Source: Methanomicrobiales archaeon
GTDB lineage: Archaea > Halobacteriota > Methanomicrobia > Methanomicrobiales > Methanospirillaceae
Length of the DNA stretch: 12,643 nucleotides
Assembly (NCBI GenBank): GCA_012520015.1
Contig: JAAYPD010000190.1
Coordinates: 1-12,643 of the forward strand
Direction: 5' to 3'
Below the pieces are notes generated by a model. The model was not told where the DNA came from, searched no databases, and saw only the letters and a program-made list of their open reading frames with translations. The position numbers were made by a program, and so were the translations under genes. Below, piece after piece: positions 6,394 to 12,643 of the stretch (position 1 is its first letter; each line of letters opens with the position of its first letter).

Positions 6394-7791
6394 TTAGTTA
6401 ATATCTGCAAGATCATATACTTCATATCCTGCTTTGCGAATTTCATCCTTTCCTGCAATTTTTCTTCCGATAAGAGCACAGATGGTCTTTCGCTTTTCGT
6501 TTCTCCACCGTATCAGACGACTTTTCTCTTCCAGTTTTTCGAGTATTACTATTGACTCATTCTTCGTAAGATCTTTCCATTTGCATTCTACGCATAACAT
6601 CATATCTTCACTTTCAGAGATGCCAACAAGATCGATCTCAGTCTCATTATGCCACCATCTTCCAAACTCGCTGATGGGAATATCCGGAAAGAAAATTCTT
6701 TCCCTGATGAGATGTTCAGTCAGAAGTTCAAAGATTGCTCCTGAAAATCTGGGAAAATTATTCTGTACCCGCTCCAGAATCTGTGATGTCTGTCTTGCTT
6801 CAATTGCGTTCATCTCTGGATAAATAAACCTGAACCAGAAGGAGAGGTATGGATCTGAAATCCGATAACGCCGTTTCCTGGATCCCGGAATTGCAGTAAC
6901 TGGCAATTCCTCACGTACAATATGGAGTTTTGTCAAAACTGAAAGGTATTTTGAGATCATACTCCGGTCAAGACCGGACTGCTGAATTATCTCGGCAAGT
7001 GAGGTATGACGTTCTGCTATTGCCTTAAGAATAGTCAAATAATTTGCTGGTTCTCTGAATTCATACTTTAGGAGTAATTCTGCCTCCATAGTGAGGTATG
7101 CACCTTTGGTAAGAAATAGTCTGGAAATGTTTGACCAGAAGTCTGTGTTAGGATCAAATAGTGCAAGGTATGCTGGGATTCCTCCTGTTATAAACCATAC
7201 GTGTGCTAAATCAATAACGGACCATGGCAGAAATTCTTTCAGGTGGAGAAAAGACAATGGTTCTACCTGCCATTGCCCGGTCCTTCTCCCATATAAGGGG
7301 CTTTTATACCCAAGAACTTCCTGTTCCATAATACTGATGCTGGAACCGGAGAGGATGAGCATCACCGGACTATCCCGCATATACAGATCCCAGATTCGCT
7401 GGAATTGAGATGGAATTGATCGGTTTCTTTCGATAAGATAGGGAAATTCATCAATAATTATTGGAATTTTCTTTTGTTTCCCGATAATTTTCTGGAACCG
7501 ATGATGTGAAAGAAAACTGATCCAGAGTGCTTCAAATGATGGATACGATACGAGTGCAAAATTTGGATCTTCAAGGAAATCTGCAATCTCTTTTCCAAAG
7601 ATCCCAATGTTGGTCTTTTCCGATTCTGTTGTTGCCAGAATGTAAATGCCTTGTTTATCATTTAAAAAGCGAATCAATAGTTCAGTCTTTCCAACCCGCC
7701 TCCTTCCATAGAGGATAAGCAGTTCAGATTGTTTTGACCGATACCTGTCTTCAAGAAATGCAAGTTCATGGGTCCGGTTAATGAAATTAAT
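6394..7791 (-). CDS. Archaeal AAA-type ATPase with PD-(D/E)XK-like C-terminus (DUF234 family); start codon ATT or lost
   Basis: This is a 465-codon frame of the large archaeal ATPase/DUF234 family, whose cellular role is unsettled. Numbered from ATT at 7791, it begins INFINRTHELAFLEDRYR, the normal family N-terminus (usually M-x-F-I-x-R). Walker A is GRRRVGKT (29-36) and Walker B is IIIDEFPYL with Asp115/Glu116. SGSSISIM and LYGRRTGQW follow, then a winged-helix part (about 252-295), and a nuclease-like motif EIDLV...CVECKW with Asp387, Glu402 and Lys404. No ATG, GTG or TTG occurs between the upstream TGA and codon 39. A TTG there (7677) would remove the whole P-loop. So either ATT initiates or the start was lost by a single base change. 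All else looks intact. Confidence 0.75.
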   Translation of the reverse strand: MNFINRTHELAFLEDRYRSKQSELLILYGRRRVGKTELLIRFLNDKQGIYILATTESEKTNIGIFGKEIADFLEDPNFALVSYPSFEALWISFLSHHRFQKIIGKQKKIPIIIDEFPYLIERNRSIPSQFQRIWDLYMRDSPVMLILSGSSISIMEQEVLGYKSPLYGRRTGQWQVEPLSFLHLKEFLPWSVIDLAHVWFITGGIPAYLALFDPNTDFWSNISRLFLTKGAYLTMEAELLLKYEFREPANYLTILKAIAERHTSLAEIIQQSGLDRSMISKYLSVLTKLHIVREELPVTAIPGSRKRRYRISDPYLSFWFRFIYPEMNAIEARQTSQILERVQNNFPRFSGAIFELLTEHLIRERIFFPDIPISEFGRWWHNETEIDLVGISESEDMMLCVECKWKDLTKNESIVILEKLEEKSRLIRWRNEKRKTICALIGRKIAGKDEIRKAGYEVYDLADIN

Positions 7792-7822
7792 GTGAGATAT
7801 AAGTATATTACTTATCTCTCAC
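7792..7822. repeat. 31-bp inverted repeat abutting the ATPase start, operator or leader hairpin
   Basis: The arms GTGAGATATAAGTA (7792-7805) and TACTTATCTCTCAC (7809-7822) match in 13 of 14 positions around a TAT spacer. The repeat ends one base before the presumed ATT start and begins close to the predicted transcription start. It could be a repressor site or, in RNA, a hairpin touching the start codon. Confidence 0.65.
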
Positions 7823-7844
7823 TATGTGATGAATGTATGGGTCT

Positions 7845-7853
7845 TTTATATAA
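7845..7853 (-). promoter_or_regulatory. TATA box of the ATPase gene
   Basis: The minus strand reads TTATATAAA in an AT-rich context, centred about 26 bp upstream of the edge of the inverted repeat. Transcription would start near 7823, giving a leader of about 31 nt that is essentially the repeat itself. A functional promoter argues that the frame downstream is or was expressed. Confidence 0.5.
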
Positions 7854-7899
7854 TTATATCTGCTTTTAATGGGTTCACACAAAACCATCTGATTATCAA

Positions 7900-8410
7900 T
7901 CATATTTTCACCCTTCTGTATACATGGACTGCAATTATGATAACACCGATACAAAGCAGGGATAATACACTGATCTGGGTCACCGGAATAGCTCCGGTCT
8001 GAAGAATCCGGATGCCGTCGATTGCATAACTTAAGGGATTGAGCCTTGCGATGGGCTACAGCCAGGCCGGTATAACATCATAGGCATCATGGCCGAAGAG
8101 GTGAAAAAGAGCGGCATTGAAATCATGGCATTTGCAGCCGCATACTGGTCATGATCATCCAGATAGATGGCAATTGTTTTTGCTGTAACAGAAAGAAGTG
8201 CTCCGAAGATGAAGAGAATAATATATGTGCCGATGAGCTGAGTCGGGGAGTACAATCTGGCTCCCAGGAGAAAGGCAAAGATAAGATAGTAGTTTTTCCT
8301 GATCCCTTCGGGCCGACCAGACCGAATATTTCGTTTCCGGTTGTAAGGGTCAGATTATCAACTGCCAATAGATCACCAAAGCGTTTGGTGAGGTTCTGGG
8401 TTACCAGCAT
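7900..8410 (-). pseudogene. ABC-transporter remnant: ATPase N-terminus joined to permease C-terminus
   Basis: From ATG 8410 the frame encodes about 42 residues of an ABC ATPase, MLVTQNLTKRFGDLLAVDNL through a P-loop GPKGSGKTT. Directly after the Walker A codons, near 8290, the sequence switches frame to the back half of an ABC-2-type permease: YLIFAFLLGARLYSPTQL, two hydrophobic segments, FFTSSAMMP, then PAWL-stop-PIARLNPLSYAIDGIRIL and a last transmembrane segment ending VYRRVKI at 7900. The permease part has one further frameshift (after SAMMP) and a TAG codon where a sense codon is expected. The Q-loop, signature and Walker B of the ATPase and the front of the permease are gone. It is a dead drug- or lipid-type ABC exporter locus shortened by an internal deletion. 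Confidence 0.85.
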
Positions 8411-8582
8411 CTGGCCGCGTATTTATAGAATTCCATCAGGTTTGAAAGTCATGAGGTATGAAGGCAATTATCGTAAATACTTGTAAGTGTTATGCATGTA
8501 TGCAGATATCCTCTCATCAAGCATTTTTTGGATGACCAGATTGGTTAATTTTTTCATCAGTCCCGGGTTTGAGCGAACCGGC
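8411..8582. other. Intergenic, no gene seen
   Basis: This lies between the start of the ABC remnant and the end of the J-like gene. A TATTTATAG stretch near 8419-8427 could be the old promoter of the ABC genes on the minus strand (CTATAAATA). Nothing else is supported. Confidence 0.4.
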
Positions 8583-9776
8583 TTATCGTATCCTGCCAAA
8601 TATTTTCTCAAATTCACGCATCTTTTCAGCGATTAATTCTTGAATCCGGGCATCATTCAGTTCATCCGGATATTTTTCCTCTTCCGTGATGAAATCATAG
8701 ATCTGCTTTAATTCATAATGATGCGACATCCAGATATACTCATCACGAAGGGTCGGATTTTTCAGAACCGTATATGCCAGATTGACATCCGGTGTCCGTT
8801 CCATTGTCCGGTACCGGGCACGGAGAAGAGATTCAATCTCACTTTTCGGAAGGGAGCTGATATGTTCATCGATACCAAAGATTGAAAAGAATGTTTTTTC
8901 TGATGGGGGGAGGAATTCTTTCCAGTCATGATTTAAGGATAAAGTATTGCTTGTTCGCTCAAAGATATCCATCATCTGCTCAGACTCCTGAAGGGACATC
9001 TGCAAAATTTTCCGGACTAATCGCGGATCTAATTCTTTCCATCTCTTTTGTAGTTTTCTCATCTGCTTCTTCGCATCTTCATTCGAACTTGTCTCAATTA
9101 AAGTATCGTAATTTGCGAATTGTTCCCGCTTTTTCGGATCCCTCATTATTGATGATATGAAAACCGTTAATTCATCACCAGATGAAGCGTATTTATCAAT
9201 ATCTCCATCACTACAACCATGTTTCAGTCCCGAATATTCAAAAATACTGGGCATTCCTTTTGTGATAAGATACATGTAGTCATGGTGTTTTTGAGCAAAA
9301 TCTCCTAATTTTCTAATGATCAGAGCATTTTTCAAAAACTCATCATGGGCTTTTTTGAGACCCTCTGTCATATGAGCCGGGTTATACCGGGTAGCATGTT
9401 CAAACCTGATAAGAAATTCATCATATTTCACCCGGAGTTGTAGATCTGAGAGCACCCTGTAGGCCTCTTCAATAGAGTCATCCGGGTAGGCTGAAAATTT
9501 GCATTCCTGTTCATATGCACTCTGCAGTTCCTCTTTTGAAAACCCTTTCAACAATCCCAGTACAGCATAATAGGTTGGTACACCTGAACTGATGTCTTCG
9601 ACCCACTGAGGATACCGCACCTGATAATTTAAAAATCGTTCAATAAAATGTGCTCCTTTTCGTGGATCAAGATTTTCCGTCGAGACTTTCCAGTACGGAT
9701 CCTCATCCGGATTCAATGGAGGAGGCGATTGTTTGAGGCTCTCCTGCTTTTGTGGTCCCTTTTTTTTATTTCCCAT
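8583..9776 (-). CDS. Protein with two degenerate J-like domains, third gene of Hsp70 operon
   Basis: This 397-residue soluble protein has a charged, proline-rich N-terminus (1-28, KKKGPQK...SPPPLNPDEDP). The first J-like segment (about 67-122) has TYYAVLGL, the helix EELQSAYEQE, then YPD (97-99) where HPD belongs, and EEAYRVLSDLQLRVKYD. The second (about 294-349) has TFFSIFGI, a helix with LLRARYRTM, TPD (328-330), and LAYTVLKNPTLRDEY. Both keep the Y/F-x-x-LG/FG start and the AYxVL...R.x.Y end of J domains, but lack the histidine needed to stimulate Hsp70 ATPase and have a shortened loop after the triad. A helical charged middle (about 135-285) has no recognised domain. The start overlaps the hsp70 stop by 11 nt, so the two are translationally coupled. 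Assignment as a J-like partner is inferred from pattern and context. Confidence 0.65.
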   Translation of the reverse strand: MGNKKKGPQKQESLKQSPPPLNPDEDPYWKVSTENLDPRKGAHFIERFLNYQVRYPQWVEDISSGVPTYYAVLGLLKGFSKEELQSAYEQECKFSAYPDDSIEEAYRVLSDLQLRVKYDEFLIRFEHATRYNPAHMTEGLKKAHDEFLKNALIIRKLGDFAQKHHDYMYLITKGMPSIFEYSGLKHGCSDGDIDKYASSGDELTVFISSIMRDPKKREQFANYDTLIETSSNEDAKKQMRKLQKRWKELDPRLVRKILQMSLQESEQMMDIFERTSNTLSLNHDWKEFLPPSEKTFFSIFGIDEHISSLPKSEIESLLRARYRTMERTPDVNLAYTVLKNPTLRDEYIWMSHHYELKQIYDFITEEEKYPDELNDARIQELIAEKMREFEKIFGRIR

Positions 9777-11481
9777 CTTTCCCCCGGATGGTAATAGTAC
9801 ACCCGTCTTCCAGATCTAAGTCAGATACCCGCTGGTCATCACCTGGCGTACGATCTCCAATCTCAATTATCTCATCTTCGGTCATTATTTCCCGATCAAC
9901 CAGCTCTCGTTTTAAAGACTCAATCGATGTTGCAGGATTGAGGTACATATCCAATGTTGTTTTTCCTGATTCATCTCCGATTATTACATGTACACTGCCC
10001 TTCCCTACGAGTTTTTTCATCCACTTACTTTTATCTTTCTTTGAAAGACGGGATCGTGATTCAAATTTCACCGTCCGCTCATTTCCTGAGTCAGTATCAT
10101 AGGCCCGGACATTCAGGATACCAAACTCTTCACCAACCGAGAATGTAACTTCTATTTTATTTTCTCCGTCTGGCATGGGCTCAATACTGATAAAAAACTC
10201 CCCAAGATATTCGTTATCTTCTGCCATCTCCTCCTCACCCTGGTATACTTCAATGATGACCTCATGTGCAAAATGTCCTGCATTTGCATAGAGCCGGGCT
10301 CTGGAAATGGGTATTTTCGTATTACGCTCTATCACCCTGGACAGAGACCCGTCTACTAATTTAACGCCGAGTGACGAAGAAATCACATCACTTATCTCAA
10401 CGTTTTTGGCAACCCTGGATTTTTCTGTAATATAAGTACTTCCTGCGATGGCTGCTCCCTCTGCAACTGCCGTGTATGGATCTCCCTCAAGGGGTTCTTT
10501 TCCAAAATATTCGGTCACAAACCTTCGGACGGCTGGTATCAGGGTTGTTCCGCCGACAAGGAGGATATCATCTATCTCATCTTTTTCAAGGGATGCATCC
10601 GCAAGGGCGCGTTCCATGGGGTCACGTGTGCGTTCAATCAGATCCTGAATAAGGGATTCGAATTTTTCCCTGGTGAGTTGTAATGTAAATGGGGGGCGGT
10701 TTTCTGCAACAAACGGGATGGTGATTGTTGTACTCTCCTCTGTTGAAAGAGAGATTTTTGCTTCTTCTGCTGCCTCTTTTAACGTAGCTTGTAATCCCTG
10801 ATCGATTTTTGCCCCTTTCCCAAGTTCTTTTTGCAATACTTTCGTGACATGAGCAATTATCCGCTCATCCATGTCATCCCCGCCAAGCCGGTGTTCGCCG
10901 GTACTGGCATCCACATCAAAAAAACCGGATGAGACAGAAAGAATGGAAACATCAAACGTACCACCGCCGAAATCATAGACCAGGACTTTTCTGTCCCGGT
11001 CCTCCCTTATTCCATAAGCGAGTGCAGCAGCAGTCGGTTCATTAATCAGCCGGACAACGTTGATACCCGCAATCTCCGCTGCATCCCTGATAGCTTGTCT
11101 CTGGCTGTCTGAGTAATTTGCAGGGACAGATACGACTGCATCGTAGAATGTTTTTCCCGTCCGTTCTCTGGCATCATGGATGAGTTTTTGAAAGATCAGG
11201 GCTCCGATATATTCAGGGGGAAATTTGTATCTGCCCACATTTTTTTTATAATCTGTTCCCATTTTACGTTTGATGGAACTGACAACTTTCTCCGGATAAA
11301 TTATCTGGTTATGCTTGGCCTGCTCTCCGATAGAAAAATCCTTCTCATTTTTAAAATACACAACAGAGGGTGTGATTCTTCTGCCCAGGTCATTCTCAAT
11401 TACCACCGGTTCATCAAGCAGCATATATGCCATCTTGGAGTTTGTTGTCCCAAAATCGATCCCGATTATGTCCTTATTCAT
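9766..11481 (-). CDS. Hsp70/DnaK-family ATPase with a ubiquitin-like C-terminal domain replacing the lid
   Basis: This 571-residue Hsp70 has a complete actin-fold ATPase domain. Phosphate-1 is IGIDFGTTNS (6-15, Asp9), the catalytic lysine is Lys71, Pro120 and Arg128 match the DnaK proline switch (143/151), Glu148 lies in NEPTAAALAYG, phosphate-2 is VYDFGGGTFD (Asp170), and the adenosine motif is ILLVGGTTLIPAV (306-318). The linker is polar (VEISDV, 361-366) rather than VLLLD. A substrate-binding beta domain spans about 367-475. The helical lid of DnaK (about 130 residues) is absent. A short basic stretch (478-494) leads to a 75-residue domain (497-571) whose strand-GKT-strand-helix-SD-strand pattern follows ubiquitin. 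It sits between grpE-like and J-like genes, 23 nt after the former, and looks like an accessory paralogue of DnaK. Confidence 0.9.
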   Translation of the reverse strand: MNKDIIGIDFGTTNSKMAYMLLDEPVVIENDLGRRITPSVVYFKNEKDFSIGEQAKHNQIIYPEKVVSSIKRKMGTDYKKNVGRYKFPPEYIGALIFQKLIHDARERTGKTFYDAVVSVPANYSDSQRQAIRDAAEIAGINVVRLINEPTAAALAYGIREDRDRKVLVYDFGGGTFDVSILSVSSGFFDVDASTGEHRLGGDDMDERIIAHVTKVLQKELGKGAKIDQGLQATLKEAAEEAKISLSTEESTTITIPFVAENRPPFTLQLTREKFESLIQDLIERTRDPMERALADASLEKDEIDDILLVGGTTLIPAVRRFVTEYFGKEPLEGDPYTAVAEGAAIAGSTYITEKSRVAKNVEISDVISSSLGVKLVDGSLSRVIERNTKIPISRARLYANAGHFAHEVIIEVYQGEEEMAEDNEYLGEFFISIEPMPDGENKIEVTFSVGEEFGILNVRAYDTDSGNERTVKFESRSRLSKKDKSKWMKKLVGKGSVHVIIGDESGKTTLDMYLNPATSIESLKRELVDREIMTEDEIIEIGDRTPGDDQRVSDLDLEDGCTITIRGKDGK

Positions 11482-11504
11482 TTTTAGTTCCTGTAGTTAC
11501 ACTT

Positions 11505-12383
11505 TTAGTCATCATCATTTCTGTCATGCGGTTCCTGGTGCAGTGGCACCTCATCTACCCGATTTTGTGAATCCCATTGTTCCCTCATTGATATGATGCC
11601 TTCCAAATCCCTTATCTGGGCCGTCAAAGTACGAATATCCTGCCTGAGTGTTCCCATATCGTCTTCCAATTGTTCCTGGATATCTGCCTGCTCGGTAATA
11701 ATCTGATTCAGGTCATGAATTTCCTTTTCATATTGCCCTATTTTCTTCTCAAGTTCTCCTATCTCTTTTTCAAGTCTGTTTATATTCTCACTCCCTTTAT
11801 GTGCAAGCTGATCGAGACCATGTTCAATGGCATCGAATTTGTGCCTGGATGGGAACATCCGATTCAGAAAGGAGCTTAAAATGCTGGGTTTTTGTATGGG
11901 TGCAGGTTCTCTGGGTTTTTTTGAGATGATTACTTCGGCTGGTCTGATGAGGGAGGACTCCCTCATGTATCCTGGTCGTATCACTAAAAATATGGTGTCT
12001 TCAGGGTATTTACTGTTGTATTCAAGGCCGACTGCCATATGAATAGTATCATCAAATGTCGTTCCCGGTTTTGGATTGATGGGTGTCAGTTTCCCTGAGG
12101 AGAGTAACTGCTGATACATGCCTTCAATATTAAGGTGATAATTTTCATGGACAGACCTGAGCGCATCACAGGAGTGATCCATTGTACTATTCATCATCCG
12201 GCACAATGAGTCAGCAACAACCAGCATCTTTTTTGCATTCTCTGATTGCAGGTCTTTCTTTTTTAGTTCCTCATTTTTTTTAGTGGTCTCAATGAAATCT
12301 TTAAACTCCTTTTTTAAAGCGTTATATTGAGATTCAAAATGGTCCGCCTTTTTCTGGAGGTCGGTGATGTCAGGATCAACCAT
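11505..12383 (-). CDS. GrpE-like nucleotide exchange factor with a C-terminal coiled-coil extension
   Basis: GrpE releases ADP from Hsp70. In this 292-residue protein, residues 8-100 form the long helical dimer stalk and bundle. The GrpE beta wing follows: FDDTIHMAV (110-118), in place of the usual FDPxxHEAV, then DTIFLVIRPGYMRESSLIRPAEVIISK (129-155), close to the classic GY-x-L-x-x-RxxRPAxVxVxK end. Ordinary GrpE stops there. This one continues with a linker (158-180) and a heptad-rich coiled coil (about 185-268; LEKEIGELEKKIGQYEKEIH and onward), ending in an acidic histidine/aspartate tail (HDRNDDD). The ATG at 12383 has no Shine-Dalgarno; the predicted leader is about 12 nt. It is the first gene of the operon and is followed 23 nt later by the Hsp70 gene. 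Confidence 0.85.
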   Translation of the reverse strand: MVDPDITDLQKKADHFESQYNALKKEFKDFIETTKKNEELKKKDLQSENAKKMLVVADSLCRMMNSTMDHSCDALRSVHENYHLNIEGMYQQLLSSGKLTPINPKPGTTFDDTIHMAVGLEYNSKYPEDTIFLVIRPGYMRESSLIRPAEVIISKKPREPAPIQKPSILSSFLNRMFPSRHKFDAIEHGLDQLAHKGSENINRLEKEIGELEKKIGQYEKEIHDLNQIITEQADIQEQLEDDMGTLRQDIRTLTAQIRDLEGIISMREQWDSQNRVDEVPLHQEPHDRNDDD

Positions 12384-12643
12384 TGGTTACATGTTGGTTT
12401 TTTAGAGAATATAGCTTTTTTATAATGCCCCCCCTCATATTGTCAAAAATAAACCCGGCAGGGAACGAGTCAGGTATAATGGATTTCACTCCTACCATAT
12501 CTTCAGAATTGTCTCATTTCTCACTATTTCTGCAAAGATATAAAGAATTTCCATGAAAGAAGAATAGAACTCATGAAACGGGGACAGGGACTGAGGAGAA
12601 ACCAGTGTATCAATTCTGGTAATGACTGATAATACGATATTCC
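12384..12643. other. Upstream region of the chaperone operon, no gene seen
   Basis: Apart from the promoter at 12416-12424 I see no open frame longer than about 20 codons with a ribosome site, no tRNA and no repeat. A C7 run (12428-12434) sits directly upstream of the TATA box on the minus strand. Confidence 0.5.
12416..12424 (-). promoter_or_regulatory. TATA box of the GrpE-Hsp70-J operon
   Basis: The minus strand reads TTATAAAAA after a G-rich stretch (GGGGGGCA). Its centre is about 37 bp before the ATG at 12383, so transcription would start near 12395 and leave a leader of about 12 nt. No known heat-shock operator is recognised. Confidence 0.5.

Noticed and set aside
6434..6823. Plus-strand frame of 129 codons across the ATPase gene
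   Set aside because: It is serine- and phenylalanine-rich, antisense to the conserved nuclease-like part of the ATPase, and has no start context.
6394..7677. TTG at 7677 as the ATPase start
   Set aside because: It would leave out the N-terminal family motif and the whole Walker A loop, which are encoded in frame just upstream.
8151..8486. Plus-strand frame of 111 codons across the ABC remnant
   Set aside because: It is antisense to recognisable ABC ATPase and permease sequence; the protein has no known pattern.
9760..9767. A8 run at codons 3-6 of the J-like gene as a phase-variation tract
   Set aside because: It encodes an ordinary lysine cluster, it is only 8 bases long, and nothing else suggests on/off switching.
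12574..12630. Short plus-strand frame MKRGQGLRRNQ... near the window end
   Set aside because: It has 18 codons only, no ribosome site and no similarity that I can recognise.

Overview
The window comes from a methanogenic archaeon. It encodes CofE (coenzyme F420 polyglutamylation), an archaeal proteasome beta subunit next to the archaeal termination nuclease FttA/aCPSF1, an archaeal Sec61-beta, and TATA boxes about 25 bp upstream of starts. Gene order and protein style point to Methanomicrobiales, possibly a Methanospirillum relative; that placement is inference, not shown by a search.

Region 1 (1-5304) is core genome. A leftward run of five genes reads amidohydrolase, universal stress protein, four-CBS protein, psmB and fttA (cut by the window edge). 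Facing away from the amidohydrolase is a 53-residue Sec61-beta gene. The two divergent ATGs lie exactly symmetrically around one palindromic TATA box. Sec61-beta then converges on cofE across a series of T-runs.

Region 2 (5396-8582) is a worn accessory stretch. It starts with a class II tRNA-Ser(UGA) and its terminator. After that come a possible small HTH-like remnant, an intact RelB-like antitoxin followed by a RelE-like toxin with two in-frame stop codons, and an archaeal DUF234-type ATPase. The ATPase reading frame holds the whole P-loop but has no ATG, GTG or TTG in front of it; its expected start is ATT, directly after a 31-bp inverted repeat. Last is an ABC-transporter pseudogene in which the front of an ATPase gene is joined to the back of a permease gene.

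Region 3 (8583-12383) is the most interesting part: a three-gene leftward operon with a complete but rebuilt Hsp70 system. In transcription order it encodes (i) a GrpE-like exchange factor with an extra C-terminal coiled coil, (ii) an Hsp70 with an intact ATPase domain and a substrate-binding beta domain, but with a ubiquitin-like (beta-grasp) domain where the helical lid should be, and (iii) a 397-residue protein with two J-like domains that have YPD and TPD in place of the HPD triad. I know of no described Hsp70 module with this combination; it is the best candidate here for an undescribed system. The last 260 bases hold its promoter and no convincing gene.
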